The notes: a model not told the origin generated them from the letters alone. A DNA stretch of 58,107 nucleotides from CALMFT01 sp035333525 (GCA_035333525.1 DAOQQF010000002.1:1-58107); one strand, 5' to 3'; numbered from the stretch's first letter, positions 36,271 to 48,422 are shown. Made by a program: numbers and translations.

Positions 36271-36445
36271 GGAACCTGGGGAAATAAGTAACATAAAACG
36301 AAGTTTTATGATTACGACATGGAAGAGGTCCCGAAGTCTCGGGATAAATATCCTCGGGAAGCTCGTTGAATGTGGATTTTACAAGATCAAAGGATTTACT
36401 ATTATAGGTAGTTTTTTATTAAGTAAGAGTTTTTCCCCAGCTTCC
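36271..36445. mobile_element. MITE-A copy 1 (175 bp, TTAT target duplication)
   Basis: Inverted ends GGAACCTGGGGAAA and, reversed, GGAAGCTGGGGAAA. The same four bases TTAT flank both sides (36267-36270 and 36446-36449). Internal hairpins ATAAAAC/GTTTTAT and TCCCGA/TCGGGA. No transposase and no convincing frame. Same length as the copy at 52503 with roughly 85-90 percent identity. Inserted exactly at the stop codon of the uvrC-like gene; the target duplication preserves the TAA. Confidence 0.85.
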
Positions 36446-37570
36446 TTATAAAAGTTCTTGTTGAAGTTGTTTTTTTCTATAACTATTTGCAAATCTATGC
36501 GCTTCATCTCTTAGTTTTACTAATAATCTATCTTTTTCATCATAAATAAGGTTATAAACTTTTATCACATATCAATCAGAATCAAGAACATAGAGTTGTT
36601 CTTTTTCTCATTTAATTTTTGATCCTGAACGACGAGCACCACCTTTTCCAATACTTATAAATTGAGTATTTATAGCTACTTCATTAGTCAAAACTCACCT
36701 ACGAAATAAATCAACTACTATATTAAGTTGTTCCTTTCATCAATCAATAATAAACAATGAAGGAAGAGGCGATGTTGTTTTTTTATCAAATCTACGAATC
36801 AATACTTGACGAATACTAGCATAATCATCCCCTCATATATCTTTAATACGATATCTTCTATATCATTTTGGATAAAGAATACCTCATTCCATACAACTTA
36901 ATCACCCACTAGCCCAATCTCATGACCAATGCGAAATATCCAAACACTCAATACGATATGGATAACATAATAGATTATATGATTCTTTAATATTTTGTAA
37001 TAATGAATCAACAATATTGTGATCCGAAAAAGCAGTACTTGCGACATAACTATCAATATAATGACGATAATGTTGTTCAATAGAACTCGTTATCGACTTA
37101 GTAAGGCGCATTCACGATGAAATATACGTATAAGTTTTTGATTCATCTCATCATAAGTGATGTAACTCCCTCATAGGACCAAATTCCAACTCTAAACTCA
37201 ATAATAATTGTTCATAATCAGTGTCTTTTGTGAATTCAGTAAATCTCATAACATCAACTAACCTACCTTGTACAAAACTCATAACGACAATAATCCATAG
37301 AGTTTCTACATTCACAATACGAGCCCATGTTCCGGTTATTTGATCATCAATAATAACTGTTTGCTGTTGGGTTAATTGTTTCAGACTATAATAAATATCT
37401 CTTAGCTTTGCCGCTCGTTCAAAATGTTGTTTTTCAATAGCCTCATTGATAGAATTTTTGAGAGAATACATAATTGAAGTATCATTTCATGCAAAAAAAT
37501 CCTGGATCAATTTAAGATCACGAGCATATAATTGCTGATAATGCTCGATAACAGGATCATTTCACATCAT
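36446..37570 (-). CDS. UvrC-like protein lacking the GIY-YIG and HhH domains
   Basis: 374 aa against about 600 for UvrC. The start MMGNDPVIEHYQQLYARDLK leads directly to the UVR motif (NEAIEKQHFERAAKLRD), which binds UvrB. The C-terminal part is the RNase H-like 5' incision domain: RIECLDISHWSG, YRRYRIKDIWGDDYASIRQV, LFIIDGWKEQLN with the family's DGG position altered, and RDEAHRFANSYRKKQ. The N-terminal GIY-YIG nuclease that makes the 3' cut and the helix-hairpin-helix tail are both absent. Start begins after an in-frame TAA, so the short form is real in this assembly. Lies 42 bp after rpoC. Confidence 0.85.
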
Positions 37571-37612
37571 TATTGAGACAGTTATACTAAAGATTATAGT
37601 GATGGAAGAATA

Positions 37613-40600
37613 TTATTCTGCCAAGTCCATTTCAATCATATCTTCATCATCAATAGTTTCTAATGTTCATGTTTGTTTGAAATTACTTCAAATTGGCAAT
37701 GGTCTTCCCAAAATAACATTTGATTTAAGATCACCAAGTTCATCAATTGCTCCTTTGAGAGAATTTTCAACCATTACACGCACTGTTTCTTGAAACGATG
37801 CAGCAGATAACCAACTTGCTCATTCTTTGGCAACTTGAGTCAATCAAAAAATAAGTCTTTGACCCATAGGTAAATCTTTACCATCTTGAACCAAACTATC
37901 ACACACTTTAAGATACTCCTCATAAGGAACAACGCTTCATGGCACAAAACTACTGTCTCCTCAAGATTCTACCAAAAATCTACTAAACATTTGTTTTACT
38001 ACAATTTCCATATATTTTCTATTAACCTCTTGAGATGCTCATATATAAACTTTTTGAAGTTCATTAACGACATATTTCTGAACCTCAATATCTCAGACTA
38101 TTGATTTATAATCTTTGAGATCAAGCGCTCCTGTAGTCAAAATTTGTCATTTTATTACTTTTTCATTATGAGCAACCTTCATTCTAGTACCAGGAGAAAC
38201 AGTCTTTTTTTCTGATTTATAAACTCATAAAACAAGCTGGTCTTTTGTTGTCTCCAAAACAACTCAATCTTCTTTAACTTTTAATTTTGATTTACCCTTG
38301 ATGGCATAATCAGATCACTTATTGAGTTGATCGCCCTTTGTGACACATATATTATAATCAGATTTAATAAAATACACTCTTTTTTCTTCTTCAGCGATAA
38401 TTTCAATCGTTTGAAGCTTACCATCTTGAGCGATTCTTACTACCCCATCAAAAGGACTAACAATACCTTTTGCTTTAGGTATTCTTACCTCCAACAGTTC
38501 ATCAACTCTTGCAAGTCATCATTGAGTCACATCCTCACCTCAGGCACTAACTCACTTATTGTGTTTACTATTGAGCGTTAATTGTGTTGTTCTTTCTCAT
38601 AATGATTGAGATGCTATAATACCAATAGCGACTCATTGATCAATGATTTTTCTTGTACTTAAGTCCATACCAAAACATGTTTGACAGACTCAGTTAATAG
38701 TTTTACATCCAATACTTGATCTGACTTTAATAGTGTCAATATCAACGTCTTGTATCATTGAAACAAGCTTTCTATCAATTATATCTCACTTTTTAGCTAA
38801 AATAATACCATCACTTGTTATGAGATCTTCAGCTAATACTCTTCCATAAATAACCTCCACAAAATGTTCACCATTTGCTTGTAAACTATATTTGTCAAAT
38901 TGCACATACTCATGAGAACCACAATCATACTCTTTGACAATTACTTCTTGGTTTGAATCACATAATTTCCTCGTAATATATCACGAATCAGCAGTTTTGA
39001 GTGCGATATCAGTTCTACCTTTTCTAGAGTTGTGGCATCACAAAAAATACTCCAATGGTGTATATCATTCAAGATAGCCAGATTTAATAGGTAGATCAAT
39101 AATTTTACCACTTGCTCATTGTACCAATCATCTCATACCACTTAAATACGATAATGTACCAAAAGAACCTCTTGCTTTACTATCAGCAAGCATAAAATAA
39201 CTATTAGTTGGATGTTTAGTGTAGATATCTTTTATTTTTTTTTGAATTTGATTATCAACATCTAACCAAATATCCTGATTTAAGGCTGATTTTTCTTCAT
39301 TGGAATAAAACCCATTATACCAATGATTAAGTAATACTCTTATTTTATCATCTCATGCAGCAATAATACTATCTTTATCTTCAGGACTCAGAATATCAAA
39401 TGCTGAAATAGTGACGGCCGATTGTTGAGCAAATTGAAAACCAAGTTGCTTGAGTTGATCAGCGACATCAGAAAGAAGGTCCTGACCACCAATATCATAA
39501 ACCATATCCATAACCACCTTGATTTCACTTTTTTTGAGTTGCTTATTGGTATCAATCTGATTAGTGCTCATAAATTGTAATTCACTCGGTAATACCATAT
39601 TAAAAATACATCTACCTACGGTTGTTTTTAGTGTTTGTCAGTTAGTTGTTTTAATAAGTACAACATCATTTACATTGAGTCATAATTTACTATACTCATA
39701 AACAACCTCATTTGCTGATTTGAAATAACCACACACATGATCCTCATTTAATGGTTGAGCAGTAAGATAATATACTCACAAAATCATATCTTGACTTAAT
39801 ACAATAGAAGGGGCTCATGATGAAGGCAGTAAGGTATTCCTTTTGGAACTCATAATTGTCTTTGCTTCTTCTTGGGCATACTCAGATAAAGGAAGATGCA
39901 CCGCCATCATATCTCCATCAAAATCAGCATTAAATCAACTACAAACCAATGGATGGATTCTAATAGTTTTACCAGGAACGAGTTTTATCTTGAAGGCCTG
40001 GATACTTAGTTTATGAAGTGTTGGAGCACGATTCAATAATACATACTTACCTTTGATTACCTCTTGTAGGATATCTAATGCTATTAACTCCTCTTCTCTA
40101 ATCATCTTCTCGGCTTGTTTAGGAGTGTTTGCGTATCATCTCTCAATAAGCTTGGAAATTACAAAAGGAGAAAAAATCCTAATCGCAATATACAACGGAA
40201 TACCACACTCATCCAATGCCAAGTCTGGTCATACGGTAATAACACTACGTCATGAGTAATCAACTCTCTTACCAAGAAGATTCTGTCTAAAAATACCTTC
40301 TTTTTTACTGAGTTTATCAGTCAATGATTTGAATACCCTCGCAGTTCATCATCTTCATCCTCCTGCCGCTCATTGACTTTTATCTCAAATAATCAGATTA
40401 TTTACTGATTCTTGAAGCAATCTAATCTCATTTTTTTTAACTACATCAGGCATACCTACCTGGATCATTTTTTTTAATCTAAGATTCCTTTGTACAACTC
40501 TTCTATAATACTGATTTGCATCAGCTGATGCTGTTTTACCTCATTCCAATGAGATGACGGGTCTAATGTCTGGTGGTATCACTGGCAGATATTTCATTAC

Positions 40601-41491
40601 CATCCATTCAGGTCTTGTATTGGAAACATAAAGATTAATAAGTAGTCTTAATAATTTGAATGTTTTCTTTTTTTCCTCACCCTTAGTAGTATTAAACTTT
40701 TCAGAAGCAATTTTTATCTCCTTTTCCAAATTTACTTGTGATAATAATTCCAAGATAGCCTCAGAACCAGACTTAAATCAGAAGATATGATTAAACTTAT
40801 TGAAAAAATTACGATAATCTGATTCTAAAATCGTACTACCTGGCTTAAGTGTTGATATGACTGACTTAATACGAGAATACTCTTTTTCAAGTTCAAACTT
40901 ATTTTCTTTATAAATTTCATCTAATTGATTAATCAATGATTTTGCTCAATCTTTTTTATTTTTTTCCTGTTTAGCTTTTTGCGTTTCATCAGCATATACT
41001 TGTTCAAGATGATCAAGTCTTTCTTTGAACATATCTTCTAATGACTTAACAACAGTTGCTTTTTTCTTATCATCAAACTCAATCGTAGCAATATATTTCA
41101 CAAAATAAAGTATCTTTTCAATCTCAGCAATACTCAATCCTAGCAACAGTCCTATTCTTGTAGGAGTAGTTTTGTAGTACCATACATGAACCACTGGCGA
41201 TGAAAGTTCAATATGACCCATGCGTTCTCTTCTAACCCTTGCAGGAGCAATTTCTACACCACATCTTTCACAAACAAATCATTTATATCTAGCTCCTTTG
41301 TATTTACCACAACTACATTCATAATTTTTGGTAGGACCAAAAATTGCTTCACAAAACAATCACTTGAGTCTAGGTTTACCTGTTCTATAGTTCACTGTAT
41401 CAGCAAATTCTACACTTCCATGAGACCATTTTAGAATATCATCTGGTGATGCTAACGACACCATTAATCAATCAAAATCAATATTTTGCAT
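37613..41491 (-). CDS. rpoC: DNA-directed RNA polymerase subunit beta prime
   Basis: 1292 aa. Opens MQNIDFDWLMVSLASPDDIL, with a zinc-binding CSCGKYKGARYKWFVCERCG; the active-site loop FNADFDGDMM is near 39905-39935. Clamp, bridge-helix and trigger-loop regions follow. The large lineage-specific insertions of proteobacteria are absent. TGA-coded glycines occur throughout. RpoB, normally just upstream, is not present; instead there is a 340-bp gene-free region with a promoter and structured leader. Followed by the uvrC-like gene. Confidence 0.97.
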
Positions 41492-41514
41492 TAACAAAAA
41501 AAATGAGAAATAAA

Positions 41515-41648
41515 ATAAGTATTATTCCTTTTTGAATATCTTATCAAAGGGACATCACCTGAGGATATAGGCCCTAAGTCACTACAAGATACTCTGAAAC
41601 ACCTCATTGCTAAAACCACAAAGATCTTTTACAACGTCACTATGTATA
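41515..41648 (-). promoter_or_regulatory. rpoC promoter and structured leader
   Basis: On the minus strand TTGTAT (41665-41670) and TATACA (41643-41648) are 16 bp apart. The transcript leader can fold as nested helices: GAGTATCTT with AAGATATTC outside, AGGG with CCCT inside, and ATCC-TCA-GGTGAT at the tip (41515-41605). No coding frame is apparent. The remaining part to 41832 holds only AT-rich DNA and the upstream region of the ATPase gene. Confidence 0.4.
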
Positions 41649-41832
41649 CTTATTTGACTACTGAATACAAGAGAAAATAAATAAGTGAAAAAAAATATTA
41701 GGTATATTCAAGAATATAGTTGCATTTAAAAAGAAAAAACATATACTATGATCATATCTATAATGTATAGTTTACCAAAAGTGTTTGATAGTAGTATTTT
41801 TTGCAGACATATTTATATTGTTAGATTATAGT

Positions 41833-43044
41833 ATGGAACAACAAATAGTGATTCAAAATCCTCATCGAAGCTGAAAAAGTATTATTTCGGACTGATATAA
41901 AGTGAGAAAAAAATATTTAAATATACTAATAGAGGAGATTAACAGTAAAAAAGCAACTATTCTGACAGGGTTAAGAAGAATAGGGAAAACAACCTTAATG
42001 AAACAAGTCATAGACTATCTTATCAAAGAAAAAAAAGTCTCACCAACACGTATTTTGTACTATAGCTGTGACATATTCTGATGAATAGATTCACTATCGC
42101 TTTTAGAGATAATACAAACATTTCGTACATGAAACAATATTGCTCTATCGGAAAAAATATATTGTTTTATCGATGAAGTAACATACTTAGAAAACTTTCA
42201 TACTCAACTCAAAAATATTGTTGATATTAGTGCATTACACGACCATACAATCAAACTATTCGTAACATCATCTTCAAGTAGTATAGTAAATGATCAAAAA
42301 GCAATGCTTACATGAAGACACAGAACTCTACTTATAGAACCACTTGATTATTATGAATATTGTGAGTTTACCGATAAATGAAATTACCACGACTGAGAAT
42401 ATTTTGATGAGTATCTGAGTTATGGATGAATACCAGAATATGTCCTCACCAAAAATCCAGAAGTTTTAAGTACCATTATCAATGATATTATCAATAAAGA
42501 TATTATTATTCAACATGCTATAAGGGATAGAAGGACAGTCTTTGAACTCTTGTTATTACTACTAGAAAGAGTCGGTAAAGAACTTAGCATCACAAAAATA
42601 TCTCATATATTATCCATATCTAAACAAACTGCACAAAAACGAGTTAATTACTTTCATGAAACCTATCTTTTTAATTTTATTTGAAGATTTGGTACATTAA
42701 ACGAAACAATCAGGAATGCCAAAAAAATATATGCTATTGATACAGGAATTATAACCATATATAGATGAATTAGCAATAAAGGTTCATTGTATGAAAATAG
42801 TATCTATAATCTCATCAAACATTATGAACCATACTACTATTATCATATATGAAATGAAATAGATTTTATTATATGAAAAAGATGAAACTATATACTTATT
42901 GAATGTAAGTACCATAGTAAAATAAATACGTGACAAAAAAAAATAATGGATTGATTTAATGGAACAACTTATATAGTTGATTGATTTAAGTGATATGAGC
43001 AATGTTATAAGGAAATACTATCAACAAAAGAATTATTACCATAG
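41833..43044 (+). CDS. AAA family ATPase, DUF4143 type
   Basis: 403 aa. P-loop in TILTGLRRIGKTTLMKQVID near residue 40; Walker B-like YCFIDEVTYLENF near residue 115; arginine sensor and a C-terminal nuclease-like (DUF4143) domain with EIDFIIGKRGNYILIECKYH, the D..E.K pattern of restriction-type folds. Such ATPases are common in CPR and archaea, partly carried by mobile DNA; targets unknown. A second member lies at 54136. Convergent with ftsW/rodA, 12 bp between stops. Confidence 0.9.
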
Positions 43045-43055
43045 AATATCATATC

Positions 43056-44177
43056 CTAATACAATCTTTTAAGTTCTTTTCCTTCGGTGATGATTTTATG
43101 AAGGAGGATAAGTTCAATCATATTGACCATAATAGCAGTTCCTCCAAAAGAAACAAAAGGCAACGTTAATCATGTAGAAGGAATTATGTTTATATTGACT
43201 CATATATTGATAAATGCTTGAATCATAATAAGCGATAAAATACCCATTCCTACTCCCCTAAGGTAATCATCTCTGATTATCTTCAAATGAGTAAGAACAT
43301 ATACTGCGAGTCGTAAATATAATGTTATAAGCAGAATATTTCATACAAATCATACCTCTTCTGAAAATGCAGCAAAAATATAATCTGACTGTGCCTCTGG
43401 GATATAACCAAATTTTTGAATTCATTTCCCATATCATTTACCTATAAGTCCTCATCATCATACACTTGCAAGTGCATTTCTAATTTGATAGGTAATACCT
43501 CTTCATGAACTATCTGCTTCAGGATAAAGAAATGCCTGAAAACGAGCTTTAACGTAACCAACTTGTGTTCCTATAAGTATTCCGAATCATAATCCCAAGA
43601 TCATCATAATAACAACGAATCTTTTTTTTCCACCCAAATATCGATACAATATCAAAGCAGTTAACCCTAAGATCAAAATAGTACCATTATCTTTAAGTAC
43701 CAAAAAAATAGCACAACTCAATCATGTTACCACCAAGAACGAAAAAAAACCTGTCCATCAGTGTAATAATGCTTTTTTTCTAACAAGCCAGTCGCAAATC
43801 AGGAGTACAAAACCTAGTTTAAAAAACTCTCAAGGTTGTAGAGTTCATACCAAAGGAACTTCCAACCATAATCTTGCACCATTGAGTTCAATACCCAATG
43901 GAGTAAGGAGTAATGCAGTAATTATAACTACTCAGATCAAAATAATATACCTCCATGATCTAATCCTAGACAACGATGTCTTGTAGACAATAAAAGCAAC
44001 AACCAATCACACAACAATATTTCTTAATTGTTTGAAAAAATAAAAATAGTTACTTGGTTCTCATCGTAACAATGTTAACGTAAATGATTCATGGATAGAG
44101 ACACTAAAAAGAGCTCATAAGCCATAAAGTATAAGAAATAATCAGATCATTAGAATGGTATTTTTTCACATAGTCAT
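43056..44177 (-). CDS. FtsW/RodA/SpoVE-family peptidoglycan polymerase
   Basis: 373 aa, 9-10 membrane helices. SEDS proteins polymerise lipid II with a cognate class B PBP. Motifs: GARLWLEVPLVGTLQPGEFF, the NGARxWxxxGxxxxQPSE signature (with Gly in place of Ser); GGLIGKGYGKGIQKFGYIPE followed by AQSDYIFAAFSEE, the conserved PEaxxDFIFAxxxEE; and PSTGLTLPFVSFGGTA, the PxxGxxLPFxSyGGs signature. FtsW and RodA cannot be separated from sequence alone. Confidence 0.94.
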
Positions 44178-44319
44178 GACTATTCAAGATAGTAAAAACG
44201 TTCAATCAGTATAATGTAATAATTTTTTATAAAAAATTTGCAATTTAGAATCATTCTGATTATAATACATTATCAAATAGCATTTATTACTATTTATTTA
44301 TTTTATACTATTTTTACTC

Positions 44320-44826
44320 ATGACATTATTTAAAGAACTTTTGGAACAAGTAGCTGATGACGCTACTGTTAGTGCAGATACATCTGCTCCTGTGGTTGAT
44401 GATACAACTACTACCACCGATACAACAACTGAAACCAGTGAAAGCGATCAAGCATTTGGTAGTGAATTAGAAGCACAAGCGACTGATGCTGCTGCTGGTG
44501 ATTTGGAAAGTGCTACTGGTACTGAAGCTATCGTACCAGAAACAGATGTAGTTGATACAGCAACTGAAACTGATGAAGTAATTACAGAAGAAGCAGTGGT
44601 AGCAGAAACTGAACCAATTGGCGATTCTGGCATGACCGAATCAGAACTCAATGCAGAAGAAGAACAAGCTGATCAAGAGGCTTGAGATACTGATGGAGAT
44701 GGTGAAATGGATGCTTTATGAGCTGAAACAGATGCCGAAGATGCTGATGAAGAGGAAGCTACAAGCACTGATGATGCTGATGCTGATGATGATGCTGATA
44801 TGGATGATATGGATGAAGATTTCTAA
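44320..44826 (+). CDS. Very acidic, Thr/Asp/Glu-rich protein (168 aa)
   Basis: Starts MTLFKELLEQVADDATVSAD and is almost all Asp, Glu, Thr, Ala and Ser, e.g. TTTTDTTTETSESDQAFGSE, with a DTDGDGEMDA calcium-loop-like stretch and a tail of DDADMDDMDEDF. No signal peptide is visible. It is predicted disordered. The final TAA overlaps by 2 bases the TAG of the convergent protease gene. The role may be calcium binding or charge spacing; not assigned. Confidence 0.7.
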
Positions 44827-45416
44827 TAGTTGTTATCAATTAATTCTAATACACCTCATATTCATCATTCAAATCTCCTAGAAACAACTCCCATAAGTTT
44901 TCCTTGAACAAAAACAGGAGATCAGCTCTGTCATGGATAAGGCGTATAGTCAATAATTATACCAGAGTGCACAACTGGTATAATTTTTTGTATTCCTGAT
45001 TCATAGGTAACTAGTCCATCAAGATGAGAATAAGTACAATAATTAGTATTAAAATTGTTTATAGTAATAAAAACTAGATCTCATGAACTATGTAATATAG
45101 ATTGGAGATAATAGTAACGATCTTGAAACGTAAATCTTACTCTATCTTTATATCATTGAATATCAGAGTCATCATATATACTGGGGAAAAGAACATGTTT
45201 TGCGGTTATTCGTACTCATCATGTTCGGTATGAGATAATTCATTGTATAGTGTGATTATTATTTATTAACTGAAACACACATGATATTTTATCATCAACT
45301 GGTAGTATTCTCTGTGATGATCACCAAAAACCTAAATACCTAAAAATAACCATTCATAATGGTATCGATACAATTATCATAACAATTGATACTAATCTTG
45401 GGTGAATTATCTTCAT
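44823..45416 (-). CDS. Membrane-anchored trypsin-like serine protease
   Basis: 197 aa. An N-terminal membrane segment (LVSIVMIIVSIPLGMVIF) precedes a chymotrypsin-fold domain. Catalytic triad candidates: His in ITAKHVLFPS (residue about 85), Asp in SSGDLVFITIN (about 130), and Ser in PYPGQSGSPVFVQGKLMGVV (about 170), which fits GxSGSPVF of DegP/S1 families. No PDZ domain. Such small extracytosolic proteases do protein quality control or process surface proteins. It is convergent with the acidic gene and overlaps it by 3 bases. Confidence 0.8.
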
Positions 45417-45549
45417 GAGATGGTGTGGTTGTATTCAAGTAGACAAATAAATCAATCATAATTTACTCCAATACAAAATACCCTTGGAATAAAGTATCTT
45501 TTTTATATACTATCTCATTCATCCTTTATATCTATTATGTTTTCACTTT

Positions 45550-46827
45550 ATGCAAACTATCCAATGAAATAACTCTGTACTTGATCAGTATTTTGATCAT
45601 CAAACCATGTCTGTCCACTTCAAAGCAGATTGTCCTTTGATGAGTAAAAAATGACATCCATGAAACTGGCAAACAGTCCTTAGTAAAGAGAGTATCTCTC
45701 ATAGTGATCTAGTTCATCTTACCAATCAACTTCTTATTCAAGTCCAAGAACTACCTTATTCATGGCTTGAAATCGATCGTACTCATAGTAAAGTTCTTCA
45801 AATTGGTCCCTATAGGGTTGTCATCGTTTATGAGCCACTTGCAGATGATTTAGAAATCACTGTCGTCAAACCAGTCAAAAAACTTTCCTTATCTGATTAT
45901 CAATTATCTAATAATGTTTATGAACTACTTACAAGCAAGGCAAAAGGAGTATTGATAAGCTGATCACCTGGTAGTGGAAAATCAACCTTTGCACAAGCAC
46001 TAATTCAAACATATGTCGAACACAATAAAATCGTTAAAACAATTGAGAGTCCTAGAGATCTACTTGTAGATAAACAAGTTGTACAGTATTCTTTTTCATA
46101 TGCTCCCCATAGTGAAATTAGAGACATATTGTTACTTTCCAGACCAGATATAGCCATCTATAATGAGGTAAGAAATGTTGATGACTTTATCCTCTTCAAG
46201 GATCTCAGACTTACCTGAATTGGGTTAATAGGAGTCATTCATGCTACTGCCCCCGTAGACAGCATTCAAAGATTTATTTGAACTATTGAAATGGGTATTA
46301 TCCCTCAAGTTATTGATACAGTCATTTTTATGAATCAAGGTACTATTACATCCATTTTACAACTCAAGCAGGTTGTTAAAATGCCTTCATGAATGATGTC
46401 AAGCGATCTATCGAGGCCCGTCATCGAAGTAACCGATTTCTTGGATCGTAATAAACTTACTCATGAAATTTATACCTATGGCGAACAGGTTGTTGTTATG
46501 CCTTTGGATCAAATTCAGTCATGATCCCATAAAGAAAAAAATATTATTTTTGATTCAGCCTGAGAACAAATCAGTCAACTTATGAGCGATATGTTCAAAT
46601 TTCCTGTTCGTTGTACCGTCACATGACCATGAGCGCTCCAGCTACGAGTTCACCCCTCCAACAAAGGAATGATTATTGGTTCATGAGGTTCAACTGTTCG
46701 TGAATTAGAACAAACATTTGGAGTTCGTATCGATATTGAAGAAGATAATGATCTTGAAAGATGAATGATAGCCAGATTCTCAACATGATCACATAGTAGT
46801 AAAAATAAACATAAAAAAAGAAGATAG
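45550..46827 (+). CDS. COG1855-type ATPase with KH domain, PIN domain missing
   Basis: 425 aa. The order matches the PIN-ATPase-KH family best known in archaea, but with the N-terminal PIN nuclease absent. The start is directly in the linker strands (MSVHFKADCPLMSKKGHPGN). Walker A ISGSPGSGKSTFAQAL near residue 145; ESPRDLLVDKQVVQYS; Walker B-like PDIAIYNEVRNVDDF; VIHATAPVDSIQRFIG; IPQVIDTVIFMNQGTI; a C-terminal KH/GXXG domain GMIIGSGGSTVRELEQTFGV ends in a basic tail. It probably binds RNA with ATP-driven change. All these family blocks are well conserved. Confidence 0.9.
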
Positions 46828-46831
46828 AAAA

Positions 46832-46873
46832 AACCTTGATTGTATACCTTATATGACAATGTGGTTACAATCA
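46832..46873 (-). terminator. Terminator downstream of mscL
   Basis: CTTGATTGTA and TACAATCAAG make a 10-bp stem around a 20-base loop; on the minus strand it runs into GGTTTTTTC. Confidence 0.6.
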
Positions 46874-46900
46874 AGATCTTATACAATAAATAGACAATAC

Positions 46901-47191
46901 TTATTTTGGTTGTGGAAGGTTAAGATTTTTTACAGCCAAAAATACGATAAATGCTATAACAATAAACTTGATCACATTAGATAACACCTTACCCCAAAGA
47001 ACTCCATTCCATGAAAGTTGTTCTAAATTAGTAATACCAAGTCTTTTGAATACTGGAGACAAGATTAATGGAGTAACCAAATCATCAATTAATGATCATG
47101 CCAAAGCGGTAACTTGAGCTCAGATAACCAATCAAATAGCTAAACCGATAACATTGTACTTAGCAATAAATTCCATAAATTGTGCCAACAT
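46901..47191 (-). CDS. mscL: Large-conductance mechanosensitive channel
   Basis: 96 aa, at the short end of the family (usual 100-140). MscL opens on membrane tension to protect against osmotic downshock. N-terminal helix MLAQFMEFIAKYNVIGLAIG then LVIGAQVTALAGSLIDDLVT and TPLI match TM1 and its hinge (FK.F.....V.DLAvGvIIGaAFg.iV.SlV.DiimP). TM2 is FIVIAFIVFLAVKNLN. The C-terminal bundle helix is nearly absent, ending NLPQPK. Confidence 0.9.
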
Positions 47192-47268
47192 TAAAAATAA
47201 AAAACAAAATAAAAAAAATAACTATCATGAGTAAATGATAGTATTTATATTGTTTACATAACTAATTA

Positions 47269-47703
47269 ATGCGTATTTTCAAGTTCTGAAGTATTATTAT
47301 ATGATGAGTAGGAGTTGACTTATTAACAAAATATCTTTTTTTTAATTTACACTATCTTTCTGCATTCTTTGAGCCAACACTCAATTATGGTATTAGTTTT
47401 GGTTTAATAATACCACGTACAATTACTATAATCATAAGTAGCATCTTTATTGTATGGTTTATAGTCTGATACTATAAGAAAAAGATTCCATTACGAACTG
47501 CGGGGTTAATTATTGCATGAGCACTAGGAAATCTCATAGATAGGGTTGCTTTTTGATCAGTAAGAGATTTTATACGACTATGATGGGGAGCGGTTTTTAA
47601 TAGTGCTGATATCTGTATAACGATCGGTGTGATACTTTATTGATGGTTATTATGGAGATCTGAATTATCCTTATCTCCATGATCTTTATGACCAAATAAA
47701 TAA
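47269..47703 (+). CDS. lspA: Prolipoprotein signal peptidase
   Basis: 144 aa, four membrane helices. Cleaves lipoprotein signal peptides after lipidation. Motifs: GVDLLTKYLF near residue 16, NYGISFGL near residue 44, GALGNLIDRVAFGSVRDFIR near residue 87 with the first catalytic Asp, and FNSADICITIG near residue 117 with the second. By my count 10 of 17 glycines are TGA. It shares 67 bp of its 3' end with the convergent gene. Confidence 0.95.
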
Positions 47704-48422
47704 ATAACCCCAAGGCCAATGGTAGGAATAAAAACAGATTTTTTAAGGAGATTTTCACATAAGATTTTAGTCGAAAGTTCTAGCTCAATATGTTTGAGTC
47801 GTTCTTTTTTGAATCACTTGGTAGTAAGAAATCAAACACCAATTTCAGGTAGTATATTTTTTGCTTGATTTCAGGATCATTGATGGTCTCACTGAAAACC
47901 AACTTGTTCTACTAACTTTACCATAATATCACCATGATGACGTTTATAAATTCTCTGAGTAAATCACACTTCCAATGCAAGATGATCTAATGATGTAGAT
48001 ATAATTTCAATACCATTTCATCATACTTCAAATCAGACACCAAATCATGGTTCAATCTTTTCATCTTTATAGACAACTTCACTCAGTATATTATACAATG
48101 GCTTTTGAATGTTTTTTTTAAATATATGAGCCTTTCACTGAGGTACAATTTTTGATGATTGAGATTTTATAATAAAGGGATTATGAGATCATATATGATC
48201 CATATCATTGGAATGAGATCATAGAGTATTGTCTACGAATACATCCTTAAGATTATCGGAAATTACTGTCTTATTTTCATTGGTACTATCTAAGCTCTTC
48301 TTTATAGTTGTATCATTTGTATGTACAGTAGTACTCTGATCTGAGTCTTGAGCCGATGATAGTGTTGTAGTTCCAAACAAAGCAATAGAGGCAATAAGTG
48401 AATGAATAGTTCTTCTCATCAT
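47637..48422 (-). CDS. Secreted beta-rich protein (261 aa), function unknown
   Basis: Signal peptide MMRRTIHSLIASIALFGTTT then SSAQ, with a good cleavage site. A low-complexity stretch (STTVHTNDTTIKKSLDSTNE) precedes repeated amphipathic strands of alternating character (GVGFEVGGNGIEIIS, LALEVGFTQRIYKR, KSVFIPTIGLGVIYLF), which resemble outer-membrane or adhesin barrel strands. The C-terminus is His/Asp-rich. In a Gram-positive-like CPR cell an outer-membrane barrel would be odd, so call it only secreted. Its last 67 bp overlap lspA on the opposite strand. Confidence 0.75.

Noticed and set aside
36320..36415. Short frame inside MITE-A beginning MEEVPKSRDKYP
   Set aside because: The two copies differ mostly at amino-acid-changing positions and end at different places, so no coding constraint is seen.
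44448..44651. Ser/Val-rich frame on the minus strand opposite the acidic gene
   Set aside because: Reverse complement of acidic codons gives such frames automatically; the plus-strand gene has the start and conserved composition.
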